A DNA stretch of 64,000 nt from positions 124,001 through 188,000 of the forward strand of contig CATWQI010000003.1 in the NCBI GenBank assembly GCA_958352885.1. The letters run 5' to 3'. This DNA comes from an uncultured Duncaniella sp. GTDB taxonomy: Bacteria > Bacteroidota > Bacteroidia > Bacteroidales > Muribaculaceae. This document shows positions 26,388-36,801 of this stretch, one piece after another. Made by a program: the position numbers and the translations under genes. Position 1 is the first letter of the stretch. Each line of letters starts with the position of its first letter. The notes below the pieces were generated by a model, which was given only the letters and a program-made list of their open reading frames with translations, did not search any database and was not told where the DNA came from.

Positions 26388-28049
26388 CTATATGAAGCAA
26401 AGTATAATCAGTTGGGCAATAATCACTCGGCAGAACATCGAGAATGGGTAGACCGATGCGTAGCTTACGGTGGCATAGTCGTCGGGCACGATGTCATTTA
26501 CATAGTTGAGGGCCATAGGATTTGCCATGCTGCCGCAGAGCATTCCGCAGGTGAGAGCGAAGTCGAGGCGCAGGAATTTCATTGCCACGGCGCCCATTAT
26601 CAGTACCGGTATGATTGTGATGGCGAATCCGAGGCAAATCCACAGCAGCCCTTCGGAACGCATTATGGTGTCGAGGAATTGTCCACCCGCCTCCAGTCCG
26701 AGGCAGGCGAGATAGAGCGACAGACCGATGCCGCGCAGCATGAGGTTGGCACTGCGTGTGGTGTAGGTCACGAGTCTGAAATGAGGACCGAAACGTCCGA
26801 TGAGCATCCCTACAATGATTGGTCCGCCGGCAAGCCCGAGTTTGATGGGTGTCGATATGCCCGGGACTGCGATTGGAATGGAGCCGAGGACGAGTCCCAT
26901 TACTATGCCGATGAAAATCGCCGCAAGGTTCGGGTCTTTCAGTTTTATGGCTGTATTGCCGAGGATCTGCTCCACTTTTTCGATATCGGCTGCGCTTCCT
27001 ACCACGGTGAGTGAGTCGCCAAGCTGAAGGATGAGTCCTGGCGTGGCAAGTAGATGGAGCCCGCTTCGGGTCACTCGGCTTATGTTGATGTGGTATTGGT
27101 TTCTCAGACGTAGCGAACCGAGTTTCTTGCCGTTTATGGAAGGTCGGCTTACTATTATGTGGCGCGATATAAGCTGGGTGTCGATGGAATTCCAGTCGAT
27201 ATCCTTCTTGTTCCAGTCACGGTCTATCTGTCCGCCGAAGAGGACTTTGAGTTTCGGGCTGTCGTCAGGGGTGGTGATTACCAGCAGATGATCATCCTTC
27301 TGCAGCACGGTGTCAGAGTCCGGTACGCTCACGGAGTCGTTGTGCCACAGGCGGGAAATCACGAATTTTGTCTTTGTGACTTCTGATATCTGCTTGACGG
27401 TCATATTGTAGACCGCCGGATTGCTAATCTTGAATTCGGCAATATATGTCGCGTCTGCCTCTTCCTGCCGGGAGGAAAGCGGCGAACCGGGAGCAAGGAA
27501 CATTTTACGTATTAGAATCACCGCAAGTATCACACCTACCACTCCGAACGGGTAGGTCACGGCGCAGCTGAGTGCAGCTCCGTTGGCTGAGACTCCCATC
27601 TGTTCCAACACCTGCTGGGCGGCTCCGAGAGCCGGTGTGTTTGTGGTGGCACCGCAAAGCAGCCCTGTCGCATCGCCAATGGGGACATCAAGTCCTACGC
27701 TGAACATTACGGTCATCAGTGTGCCGAGTATTACCACTCCGAGTCCGAGCAGGTTGAGCTGCAAGCCACCTTTGCGGAAGGAGGTGAAAAAGCCCGGTCC
27801 GACTTTGAGCCCAAGCTCGTAGACAAATAGCACAAGTCCAAGATTCTCAGTGTAATGTAGTATCGTGGGGTCAATCGACAGACCCAGGTGACCCGCCAGA
27901 ATCCCGGCAAAAAATACGAATGTGACACCGAGAGAGATGCCCCAGATGCGTATCTTGCCGAGCGCAAGTCCTACAGCGATTATAATCGAGATGATAATCA
28001 CCGCCTGGAGGGGTGAATGGTTGATGAATATGTCTGATACCAAATCCAT
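26388..28049 (-). CDS. AspT/YidE-family membrane transporter
   Basis: 553 residues: N-terminal membrane domain, then two RCK_C/TrkA-C ligand-binding domains in the middle (ATYIAEFKISNPAVYNMTV and RLRNQYHINISRVTR around residues 205-360), then a second membrane domain. This is the AAEx (aspartate:alanine antiporter) family layout. The motif GLLCGATTNTPALGAAQQ in the first membrane half and GMLCGSMANPMALNYV near the C-terminus are the paired family signatures. Substrate is unknown. It is divergent from kup with 55 nt between. Confidence 0.9.
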   Translation of the reverse strand: MDLVSDIFINHSPLQAVIIISIIIAVGLALGKIRIWGISLGVTFVFFAGILAGHLGLSIDPTILHYTENLGLVLFVYELGLKVGPGFFTSFRKGGLQLNLLGLGVVILGTLMTVMFSVGLDVPIGDATGLLCGATTNTPALGAAQQVLEQMGVSANGAALSCAVTYPFGVVGVILAVILIRKMFLAPGSPLSSRQEEADATYIAEFKISNPAVYNMTVKQISEVTKTKFVISRLWHNDSVSVPDSDTVLQKDDHLLVITTPDDSPKLKVLFGGQIDRDWNKKDIDWNSIDTQLISRHIIVSRPSINGKKLGSLRLRNQYHINISRVTRSGLHLLATPGLILQLGDSLTVVGSAADIEKVEQILGNTAIKLKDPNLAAIFIGIVMGLVLGSIPIAVPGISTPIKLGLAGGPIIVGMLIGRFGPHFRLVTYTTRSANLMLRGIGLSLYLACLGLEAGGQFLDTIMRSEGLLWICLGFAITIIPVLIMGAVAMKFLRLDFALTCGMLCGSMANPMALNYVNDIVPDDYATVSYASVYPFSMFCRVIIAQLIILCFI

Positions 28050-28104
28050 GCCACAAAATTAATAAAATTAAAACAAATCATCCGATGGCAATGTTAAGAA
28101 TTGT

Positions 28105-30069
28105 ATGGAAAAGTCAAAGTCATCACCTCATTCATCCCTTAAGCACGTTTCAGCCATGGGGCTTCTCGTCACAATGGGCATCGTCTTCGGCGATATAGGC
28201 ACTTCCCCGCTCTATGTCATGAAGGCGATAATAGGTGTGAATCCGCATTTTGACGCAGACTATGTGATAGGTGCTGTGTCATGTGTGATATGGACACTGA
28301 CGCTTCAGACCACTGTTAAGTATGTGCTCATAGCTCTCCATGCGGACAATAAAGGGGAGGGCGGTATACTGGCGCTGTACTCGTTGCTCAGACGTCTGCC
28401 CCGGCGGTGGCTTTATGTAGTGGCTGCTGTCGGAGCATCGACTCTGATAGCAGATGGCGTGATAACTCCGGCAATCACAGTGACATCTGCCATAGAGGGA
28501 CTTAGGATTGTAGAGCCGGCAGTCCCGGTGGTTCCTATTGTGGTTATGATAATCATTGCCATATTTCTGATGCAGCAGGCGGGAACTGGGAAGATCGGCA
28601 GATATTTCGGTCCGTTCATGCTGGTCTGGTTTACCATGCTGGGTGTGCTTGGCGCGCTCCATCTGGGTGACCATATAGGCATACTCAAGGCATTCAATCC
28701 GTGGTATGCCGTGAAGTTGCTCATAGATTATCCGGGTTGGTTCCTTATACTTGGAGCCGTGTTCCTGTGTACTACGGGAGCCGAGGCGCTCTACTCGGAC
28801 CTCGGACACTGCGGGAGGATGAACATATCAGTGAGTTGGATTTTCGTGAAACTGATGCTGATTCTCAACTATCTGGGGCAGGGCGCATGGATAATAAACG
28901 GTTATGCCGAAGCTCCGGCGGGAGTAAATCCCTTCTACGGCATAATGCCCCACTGGTTTACTGTGCCAGGGGTGGTTATGTCGACAGGAGCGGCAATCAT
29001 AGCGAGCCAGGCGCTTCTGAGCGGTTCGTTCACCATATTCTCCGAAGCAATCAACCTCGGCTTTTGGCCGAGGCTGAAAATCAAGTACCCGTCTACTGAA
29101 AAAGGACAGCTATATATACCGGCTGTCAACTGGACTCTCCTGATAGGTTGTCTGCTTACAGTGGCAATGTTCCGCACATCATCGCACATGGAGGCTGCCT
29201 ACGGTCTCGCCATAACCATAACCATGCTTATGACCACCATACTGCTCACATTCTATCTGCGCCACCACGGGGTGAGCCGTTGGCTGTGCGGGGTGTTCCT
29301 GGTGGGATTCGCCTCGATTGAGACAGTGTTCTTCGCGGCTAATATGGTGAAATTCGCTCACGGCGGATGGTTTACCATCATGATAGCCGGATTGGTGGCA
29401 GTGGTTATGATAGGGTGGCGAAATTCGACGCGCATGCGCAATACGTTCATAGAGTATCGGGACCTGGCTGACTATCTCGGGATTATAAAGGATATAAAAG
29501 CCGATGCCGACATACCTAAATATGCTTCCAATGTCATATATTTCAGCCGATCCGGCAACGATGCGCTCATAGAGAGCAAACTCATCTACTCCATAATCAA
29601 TAAGCAGCCTAAACGTGCCGACCACTATTGGATTATACATATAGAAAATGTTGACGCACCCGAAACGCTTGAGTATTCCGTCAAGGTGATAGTGCCGCAG
29701 ACGGTCTATTTCGTCACCCTCCGTCTTGGTTTCAGGGTTGACCCAAAGGTGAGTGTGTATCTGCGACAGATAGTGGAGGATCTGGTGGACGAAGGCTCGC
29801 TTGACCTCGTGAGCGGCTATCCCTCACTGCGCCGGCGGGGCATAGCCGGCAATTTCCGGTTTATCATCATTCACCGTATCTTTTCACCCTCAAGCAGCTG
29901 CAGGAAAGGGGCGGCATTCCTTATGCGCCTTCATGAATGGCTACGTCGTCTCGGTATATCCGACCAGACTGCTATGGGGCTTGATACCAGTGTGGTAACT
30001 CTTGAAACAGTGCCGCTTATAATCAACAACACCCCACTCCGCCGCATTGCCAGAGTGGAGTGTGTCTGA
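28105..30069 (+). CDS. kup: Kup-family potassium transporter
   Basis: 654-residue inner-membrane K+ uptake protein. The N-terminal signature GIVFGDIGTSPLYV, then NKGEGGILALYSLLRR and a CTTGAEALYSDLGHCGR block, match the KUP family. About 12 spans are followed by a C-terminal cytoplasmic part of about 180 residues. It is convergent with the DUF4450 gene, the two stop codons being only 3 nt apart. Confidence 0.95.
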   Translation: MEKSKSSPHSSLKHVSAMGLLVTMGIVFGDIGTSPLYVMKAIIGVNPHFDADYVIGAVSCVIWTLTLQTTVKYVLIALHADNKGEGGILALYSLLRRLPRRWLYVVAAVGASTLIADGVITPAITVTSAIEGLRIVEPAVPVVPIVVMIIIAIFLMQQAGTGKIGRYFGPFMLVWFTMLGVLGALHLGDHIGILKAFNPWYAVKLLIDYPGWFLILGAVFLCTTGAEALYSDLGHCGRMNISVSWIFVKLMLILNYLGQGAWIINGYAEAPAGVNPFYGIMPHWFTVPGVVMSTGAAIIASQALLSGSFTIFSEAINLGFWPRLKIKYPSTEKGQLYIPAVNWTLLIGCLLTVAMFRTSSHMEAAYGLAITITMLMTTILLTFYLRHHGVSRWLCGVFLVGFASIETVFFAANMVKFAHGGWFTIMIAGLVAVVMIGWRNSTRMRNTFIEYRDLADYLGIIKDIKADADIPKYASNVIYFSRSGNDALIESKLIYSIINKQPKRADHYWIIHIENVDAPETLEYSVKVIVPQTVYFVTLRLGFRVDPKVSVYLRQIVEDLVDEGSLDLVSGYPSLRRRGIAGNFRFIIIHRIFSPSSSCRKGAAFLMRLHEWLRRLGISDQTAMGLDTSVVTLETVPLIINNTPLRRIARVECV

Positions 30070-30071
30070 AA

Positions 30072-33050
30072 TTAGCGTTGCAAAGTAACTCCCATCAGCC
30101 CTATGACCACATCGTTGGAAAGTGTGGTTACAGTAAGTGACTGAAGTTCTTTGTCATAGTTGAGCGGCATGTCAAGTATGATGCCCGCTCCTTTGTCGAG
30201 TGTACGGTCGTCATGGCTGCCCGCTCCGCTTTCCGTTTTGGGATTTCCGTAATGCTCACCAATCTCAATGAGCTCACGGCTTACGCTGCCATTTGCGAAG
30301 CTTACTCTATAAGGACGTGGTGAAGCGGCGGAGAATGCCAGCCCGTCTTCATAATAGTCCTGTTCTATCGGGCACCAATTGTGGGGATTGTGGAGAGGGA
30401 GAGTGTCGATGCTGCCATCGGTATAGCGTACGGTGATGATTCCATTGTCAATGCGTGACTGCATATGGTTGGTGCTCCCCGCCATCATAATATACGCATG
30501 GCTTGCTTTCCCGTTCAATCTTACAGTCACTGAATCGGGATAATTGTCCCAAAGTGATGTGTAGGCGATGTTTCGTCCTGTCTTGGGCGAGAGGAACTCT
30601 ATTCCGTCCCCTATTGAAGCAAGGAATTTTCCGTCCTTGATGGTATGTCGCATTCCTCGGTCATCAATATCCGGCATGGTCTCGGGATGGCACCATTCAC
30701 CTATGCCATGCACCGGTATCTGGAGTGTGGTGTAAGGGGAACGCGGAGTGAGATAGAAATTCTTGAATATGTCGCTGACATTTGAATTAAAATGCCGGGA
30801 GATATCGACAGGTTCGAGAGATGCGGAATTTACGTTATCGAAGTTATTTCCCCATTTTGTACCGTCTACATCATATGATGTCACAAGTGGGGCAGGAGCC
30901 TTGGCTTTTGCAGGACGTGTCACAACTATCCTTTGTTTTTTGCGGTCGGAGCCTGCGGTTTCGATATAGCTGCCATCGCCGGTGTTCCTTCGGAGTACTA
31001 TCTGTAACGGACGGCTGAAATGTTGTTCTATCTCATAGACCTCACGGTTACCTTCGCGCCTGAAAGAATATGAGAGGTAAGGGGTTTTTATAGAGGCATG
31101 TTCCCATTCGTCAGGGAAACCTGGACGTATGTAGCATTTGCCGTCCAAGGCGTTAGGGATGATTCCGAATAGCCCTTGGATGAATGTGCGTGAGGATATG
31201 CCTACATTGTCGGAAAAGTCACGGTATAGTTCACCTCTTGCCTTGTCATAGTAGCTTATCTGTCCGAAATTGCCAGGGCTGTTGCCGAGGTATGCCTGGT
31301 CCATTATGTTTGCTTTCATTAGCCTGTATCCTTCATTGTTTCTTCCCGCCTGGAAATAGGCGAGAGCTGTGTGCATTACTTCATCGGCTGCCACATTGTT
31401 GATACTCCAGTCATAGGGAAGCCAGTCAGTGGTGCTGAGAGTATATAGATTGGTGCCTTCAGGGGCGTTTTCCCACTTTACGGGGATGTGAGGAATACAG
31501 CTGTCGATATACTGTGTGGCTTGGAATGCCTGCGTGGAGGTTGCGGCGTCGCAATCGATAGGGGTGTATATGCTCCAAAGTGCAGCATGGGTATGCTTGC
31601 GCTTTTTCCCCATGAAATCCTCGTATTCTATCCAGTGACCACGTTCAGGAAGCCATAGTCGCCGGTTCATTGCGTCAAGAGTTTTCTTTGCCTCGTTTTC
31701 GTAATAGGTCGGGTCTTCTCCGATTATAGAGGCTATCTGTGCCGCAGTCTTGAAAGCGCGGTAATTATAGGCTGTGGAATGGGTCACGGCACTGCTGTTG
31801 TAAAACAGTGCGTCGCTTGCCCAGATGCAGCAGTAAGCATCGTATAGACCGTCGTCATCCGGGTCAAAATTCCTTTTCTCCCATTTTAGATGAGATGAAA
31901 GTGTGTCCCACATATCACGCATATAGGTGGTGTCGGCATCATATTGGAAATGCCAAAGCAGTTCGTCGATATAGTTGAGGTTCATGTCGTAATGGTGCAT
32001 TACGTCATTCCGGTTCGGGTTACGGCTTATGTATCCGTTGGAATACATCTGTGTACCCCATGTCTTTGCTGCTCTTGCGAGTCCGTTCTCGGGGCATTGG
32101 GTCGGGTGTGGTATGACCGGCTCGACATCTTTTACCTGACTTGCGGCATAGGCTGAGAAATGGGAGCGGGAGCGTTCCGGCATTCCCAGCACATCTCCCA
32201 GATAACCGGCACGCCAACCGTTGAGCCACATGCGCCATACTATTGCTCCGTGGAGCCATACTTCACCGTCCCATGCTCCGTCGGCAGCGCTTGTAAGTAC
32301 TCCGCCTAAAGTGTTGATGTAAGCGTCGGGCGTGTCAAATGATATATTGTTCTCGAGCCATTTGTGGTGGGAGAGAGCGTGCTCGTATATGTCTTTACCC
32401 TCCTTTTCAGTCAGTGCTTTTAATATGTATGAGTTATCACCTTTACACTCTGCAAATATATAGACTGTGTCGTTGCGCAGGCTATACACTGATGTCTGGA
32501 GGGATGTGTCATTATCAGCAGGTTCAAAGCTATCTGCCGGGTCGGAGCCCATATCTCCCCACCGCTTGAAGTCGGGGTGGCGTATATCGCCCATCAGTGT
32601 GTTGATTTTCACATCACTTCCGAATCCGTTTAAATCGAATCTCCAAATCGCACCTTCTGTTTCGGGCATTGCAAGTACAGTAAGATTTATGGTGCCTTTT
32701 CCCAATCGTTCATCGTTGATGGTGTATGTGCGTTTGCCGGAATTATATCGCGCCTCGCATCGGGCTGCTGAGTCAAGTCTAAAGGTTGTGCCGTTGTGTT
32801 CGATGGAGAACCGTACGTTACGATGGGATTTGCTCCTGAAGATTCCGAATATCGGACGGTCGGATGTCTCCACCCGGAAATCTGTATATCCACCGTAGAG
32901 TGCGCGTGTGTACTTATTATTGCCGTTCATACAGACTATGTCATGTCCTTCCGGGTAATATTGCATCACCCGCTGTCCGGTTGCGGAGGTTGTGAGTGCT
33001 ATGAGTGCTGTGAGGCAACTCAGCAATGTTGGTTTTAGATTCAGTTTCAT
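30072..33050 (-). CDS. Secreted DUF4450-containing six-hairpin glycosidase
   Basis: 992 residues with a signal peptide (to about residue 25). An N-terminal DUF4450-type beta domain (GHDIVCMNGNNKYTRALYGG), then an alpha/alpha toroid with TSAADGAWDGEVWLHGAIVW, NYIDELLWHFQYDAD and FDPDDDGLYDAYCCIWASD, and a C-terminal beta region. The Trp/Asp-rich toroid is that of inverting glycosidases; Asp/Glu in the WLHGAIVW and SDDLFYN-like stretches are candidate catalytic residues. It is divergent from the hybrid two-component regulator at 33205 and probably controlled by it. Its substrate is unknown and no SusC/D genes lie nearby. Confidence 0.82.
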   Translation of the reverse strand: MKLNLKPTLLSCLTALIALTTSATGQRVMQYYPEGHDIVCMNGNNKYTRALYGGYTDFRVETSDRPIFGIFRSKSHRNVRFSIEHNGTTFRLDSAARCEARYNSGKRTYTINDERLGKGTINLTVLAMPETEGAIWRFDLNGFGSDVKINTLMGDIRHPDFKRWGDMGSDPADSFEPADNDTSLQTSVYSLRNDTVYIFAECKGDNSYILKALTEKEGKDIYEHALSHHKWLENNISFDTPDAYINTLGGVLTSAADGAWDGEVWLHGAIVWRMWLNGWRAGYLGDVLGMPERSRSHFSAYAASQVKDVEPVIPHPTQCPENGLARAAKTWGTQMYSNGYISRNPNRNDVMHHYDMNLNYIDELLWHFQYDADTTYMRDMWDTLSSHLKWEKRNFDPDDDGLYDAYCCIWASDALFYNSSAVTHSTAYNYRAFKTAAQIASIIGEDPTYYENEAKKTLDAMNRRLWLPERGHWIEYEDFMGKKRKHTHAALWSIYTPIDCDAATSTQAFQATQYIDSCIPHIPVKWENAPEGTNLYTLSTTDWLPYDWSINNVAADEVMHTALAYFQAGRNNEGYRLMKANIMDQAYLGNSPGNFGQISYYDKARGELYRDFSDNVGISSRTFIQGLFGIIPNALDGKCYIRPGFPDEWEHASIKTPYLSYSFRREGNREVYEIEQHFSRPLQIVLRRNTGDGSYIETAGSDRKKQRIVVTRPAKAKAPAPLVTSYDVDGTKWGNNFDNVNSASLEPVDISRHFNSNVSDIFKNFYLTPRSPYTTLQIPVHGIGEWCHPETMPDIDDRGMRHTIKDGKFLASIGDGIEFLSPKTGRNIAYTSLWDNYPDSVTVRLNGKASHAYIMMAGSTNHMQSRIDNGIITVRYTDGSIDTLPLHNPHNWCPIEQDYYEDGLAFSAASPRPYRVSFANGSVSRELIEIGEHYGNPKTESGAGSHDDRTLDKGAGIILDMPLNYDKELQSLTVTTLSNDVVIGLMGVTLQR

Positions 33051-33087
33051 GTCGCTTATGTAGTTTGGTTGGTTTATTTTGTTGTCG

Positions 33088-33095
33088 CAAAATTA
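33088..33095 (-). promoter_or_regulatory. Candidate -7 box of the DUF4450 glycosidase gene (TAATTTTG)
   Basis: TAATTTTG on the minus strand 38 nt before the glycosidase start. No TTTG -33 box is at proper distance, as expected for a gene that needs an activator. The plus strand carries TATTTTTG (33172-33179) and TAGATTTG (33188-33195) before the regulator gene. Confidence 0.4.
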
Positions 33096-33204
33096 CCTAT
33101 GCGGATACTTGCGAACGTTTGAAAATGCATCAAAATATTTGAATTTGTCTCAATAACTATGTGATTTTTATTATTTTTGCATAACCTTAGATTTGCAGTA
33201 ACAG

Positions 33205-36200
33205 ATGAAAACCGTTCTGACAGCATTATTTTTGATTCTGGCTCATTTTCGGCTGATGGGTGAGGTTAATGAGAGAATTGTATCGGTGAAGTTGTCGTGT
33301 AATGACGGTTTGCCTGACAATGCCATGCGTTATATGGTTCAGGATTCTGCTGGAAATATGGTTTTCATCTGGCTGACTGGCGCATGCCGGTATGACGGAT
33401 ATAATTTCACGATTCTTGACGATGATGAGTTTCGGAATCTTGAATCGCGTTATATGTCTCGTCCGGAAGTTCCACCGGAGGTCCATACAGATAATAAGGG
33501 CAATCCTGTTGAGGTGGATTATAAGAAAGGAGCGGTCTGCTATATGGATAGGATGACCGGCAAGAGGTTTACCATAAGAGGTGCTTTTGACAATAAGATG
33601 CTTACACTCAGTAATAATGTTAAAGTCTCGGTGTTGACTGACAAGCGCGATATGGTATGGGTGTCGATAAACGGAAATGGTGTTTTTCTTCTTGACAAAG
33701 GATCGGGAGAAGTCAGGCATATCAGTGCCGGAGACCCTGAAAAGCTGATTGATTCCGACTATGTGGTGTGTATGGCGGAGGACGCGTTGGGAAATATATG
33801 GGTGTCACAGGATAAGTACGGTGTTGCAATTCTTAGTATTGTGCATACGCCCTATGAAGCCATTGAGACAGCATCAGGTTCGGCAATAGAGCGTCAGAAG
33901 TCTGTGAGATTGCTCCGCAGGCTTGCTGACGGGCGTATAATCATAGCTGACGACTATGGTTCGGTATATATGTCGGATGATGAACTCGGGACATTGAGCT
34001 CCTACATACATGGTGGAGAGGAAAACTTTATATCTGCCGAAGTTGATGCTTCCGGACGTCTTTGGTTAGGTTCAAGGACAAAAGGGGTGGTATTGCCTGA
34101 CACCACGCTTGGAGAGGGGAGGATTGATTGCGTCTTCCGGGATAGCAAGAACCGTATGTGGACATGTGGATTGGATGGGGTGGTGGCTATGTACGAGTGC
34201 CTGTCGGATGGGGCTTTAAGGGGAAAGCATTATTTCACAGATGTAAGCCATTTGATGCCGAGGGATATAATTGAAGGGGATGAGGAAGGTGTCATGTGGC
34301 TTGCATCCGGAAAGGGTGTGTTCAAATTTAAAGATGATGGAAGTGGATATGAGAGGGTGTCCCAATTGCCTGCGCTCGCAGTCTGTAATGATGGAAATGG
34401 TGGTCTATGGTACGGAACTCAGGGATATGGAGTGGTTCATCTGGTTCATGCCGAAGAGGGTTATAAGGAAGTTTGCTACACTGTAAATGATGGTCTGACA
34501 CATAACACGGTTAATTCTCTGCTGATGGATGGCGAAGGTAATTTATTGGCAGGCACAAACGATGGCATCTCCATCTGCCGCTATGATGGAACCCACTGGC
34601 AAGTGATGAGAGCCTACGAGAGTCAATTACGCAATTATTGTAATGAGAAGTGTGTGGTGGCTCTTGCTGACGGAAGATATGCTTTTGGTACACTTGATGG
34701 GATTCTATTGGTAGATGTGGGTGCGGTTGGTGCGGGATACTTGGAGCCCGGATTGCCGATCGCCGTTTCGGGGATTGATATCAATGGTCAGCCGATGACT
34801 TCTGATGATATATCCTGTGTAATCAGAGATGGGATGCTTACGGTTGCACACGACAGGAACTCGCTTGCGTTCAGGGTGTCGGACTTTGGTTTTGGCATTG
34901 CCGGGAAGAGTCTTTATTCTTTCATGCTTGAAGGTTATGACAGGAGCCGGGGTCCATGGACAGATGTCAATTTTGTGTCCTATCCTAATCTTCCACCGGG
35001 AAAATATAAACTGAAGGTGTGGAGCAAGTCTGTTGGTGACAATCCTTTTCTTCTTGACGTGGTGGTAAGACAGTCGCCCTGGGCTACCCCCTGGGCTATT
35101 GCGGGATATATCGTATTGACATTGGCTGTCATCTGTGCGGTAGGGCATTATCTGCGTGAAAAGGCTTTACTGCGCCAGTCGCTGGTTCTTGAAAAGCGGC
35201 TTACAGAGTTTAAAATAAAATTTTTCACCGACATAAGTCATGAGTTCAAGCTATCGCTTACGTTGATAATGGCATCTCTCCACAGGGTCAAGATGCAAAT
35301 CGGCATGACTGGCGGTATGCGTTACCGGGTTGGACGGATGGAGCAGAATGTACACCGTATGACAAGGCTTGTGAATCAGCTCATGGATTTCAAACGGCTT
35401 GAGGATGACAAATTGCGTCTGTCGTTACAGCCAACGGCAATAACACCATTTTTGAGAAACGTATATTCTGAGTTTCAGGACTATGCAAGACGAAAGGGTG
35501 TTAATCTCAGCTATTATTCCGAATTGAAATCTATCGTGATGTATATAGACAGGGGAGTGTTTGACAAAATCGTATATAATCTGCTGTCAAATGCCTTGCG
35601 TTACACGCCGGAAGGCAATTCTGTGATTCTTTCAGTGAGGTTGGATGGGGACGTGCTTGTCATAGCTGTCACAGATACCGGGGCAGGGGTGCCGCCTGAG
35701 CTCAGGGGCAATCTCTTTGACCGTTATGTGACATCAAGGCTTAATCCGGAGGGTATGGGTATCGGGCTTGGATTCACAAAAGAGCTGGTGTCCGCTCATC
35801 ATGGTGCTATACGCTATATGGAGAATGTTCCCCGCGGGTCTATATTTGAAGTGCGTATCCCAGTGGGAGATGGAGAATATGACAGGTGTGATTATCTTGA
35901 GACAGTCTCCGGCGGGATATGTGCCGTTGATGAGAAATGTGGTCTGACCCATATGCCTGATTCGGAAGAATTGCCGGTACGTCCTGTCAATCCTCATCGT
36001 ATTCTCTTTGTGGAGGGCGGGGTGGAAAATGTGGAAATGGGGGAAGAGATAGGATTGGAGCTTAAGCGCACATTTGATGTGGAGGTGTGTGTGGTGGACA
36101 GAGTCAAGGATTTGCGGGTGGATGGGAAGTTTGATTTGTTGCTGTGTCATGATCTTTCTGTCACAGATGTGAAGAATATCAGAAAGATTGAGGGGATGAT

Positions 36201-36726
36201 GGCTGTCCCGCTTCTTTTGCTCGCCGACCCTGATATCCTTGACCGCTCTGAAGCTCTGAGGGCAGGAGCTGACGTGGTGATGGATAAACCGGTTGGTATC
36301 GGACTTCTTGTGTCACAATGTGTCGCACTTATAATCCGTTGCAGTCATCTGTCTCAGAAATCGCATTCAGATGTATCTGTGTCCCATCCCGGACCTATGC
36401 CGGTCATGAGCGAGGCTGACAGATTGTTTGTGAACCGTCTTGATACTCTGATACATAGTAATCCTGCGCTTTCGATTGATTTCGTGTGTGACCACTTTGG
36501 CTTTAGCCGTGCGAGCCTTGCGCGTAGAATCAGCATTGTCGCTGGATGTAGCTCCAAAGAGTATTTGACAAGGAAGAAAATGGATATTGCCAGCCAATGG
36601 ATTAATGAGGGGGTAAGTGTGGGGGAAGTGGCGGACCGCCTGGGATTCTCCAATGCCCAGAATTTTGCCACTTCGTTTAAGCGATATTTTGGTAAAACTC
36701 CTTTGCAGTATAAATCCGGAAAATAG
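33205..36726 (+). CDS. Hybrid two-component system sensor/regulator (HTCS) with degenerate receiver
   Basis: 1173 residues in the HTCS order: signal peptide, periplasmic propeller repeats (about 20-560), a Y_Y_Y domain (about 560-625), membrane span near 637-655, H-box at about 675-690, ATPase domain 780-890, receiver 930-1045 and AraC-type HTH 1070-1170. The H-box reads ISHEFKLSLTLIM; the usual TP after HEFR is lost, though His is kept. ATP motifs NLLSNALRYTP, DTGAGVPPE and GMGIGLGFTKE are intact. The receiver begins ILFVEGGVEN, lacking the paired acidic residues, and the Asp acceptor region reads LLLCHDLS, so phosphotransfer may be lost. It likely controls the divergent glycosidase. Confidence 0.93.
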   Translation: MKTVLTALFLILAHFRLMGEVNERIVSVKLSCNDGLPDNAMRYMVQDSAGNMVFIWLTGACRYDGYNFTILDDDEFRNLESRYMSRPEVPPEVHTDNKGNPVEVDYKKGAVCYMDRMTGKRFTIRGAFDNKMLTLSNNVKVSVLTDKRDMVWVSINGNGVFLLDKGSGEVRHISAGDPEKLIDSDYVVCMAEDALGNIWVSQDKYGVAILSIVHTPYEAIETASGSAIERQKSVRLLRRLADGRIIIADDYGSVYMSDDELGTLSSYIHGGEENFISAEVDASGRLWLGSRTKGVVLPDTTLGEGRIDCVFRDSKNRMWTCGLDGVVAMYECLSDGALRGKHYFTDVSHLMPRDIIEGDEEGVMWLASGKGVFKFKDDGSGYERVSQLPALAVCNDGNGGLWYGTQGYGVVHLVHAEEGYKEVCYTVNDGLTHNTVNSLLMDGEGNLLAGTNDGISICRYDGTHWQVMRAYESQLRNYCNEKCVVALADGRYAFGTLDGILLVDVGAVGAGYLEPGLPIAVSGIDINGQPMTSDDISCVIRDGMLTVAHDRNSLAFRVSDFGFGIAGKSLYSFMLEGYDRSRGPWTDVNFVSYPNLPPGKYKLKVWSKSVGDNPFLLDVVVRQSPWATPWAIAGYIVLTLAVICAVGHYLREKALLRQSLVLEKRLTEFKIKFFTDISHEFKLSLTLIMASLHRVKMQIGMTGGMRYRVGRMEQNVHRMTRLVNQLMDFKRLEDDKLRLSLQPTAITPFLRNVYSEFQDYARRKGVNLSYYSELKSIVMYIDRGVFDKIVYNLLSNALRYTPEGNSVILSVRLDGDVLVIAVTDTGAGVPPELRGNLFDRYVTSRLNPEGMGIGLGFTKELVSAHHGAIRYMENVPRGSIFEVRIPVGDGEYDRCDYLETVSGGICAVDEKCGLTHMPDSEELPVRPVNPHRILFVEGGVENVEMGEEIGLELKRTFDVEVCVVDRVKDLRVDGKFDLLLCHDLSVTDVKNIRKIEGMMAVPLLLLADPDILDRSEALRAGADVVMDKPVGIGLLVSQCVALIIRCSHLSQKSHSDVSVSHPGPMPVMSEADRLFVNRLDTLIHSNPALSIDFVCDHFGFSRASLARRISIVAGCSSKEYLTRKKMDIASQWINEGVSVGEVADRLGFSNAQNFATSFKRYFGKTPLQYKSGK

Positions 36727-36801
36727 GATGAAAGGGTAGCTTGTCTCAGAACATTTGTTCATGACTCGGCGTTTGGATTTTGTAAAAATTTATCGGTAGA
36801 C

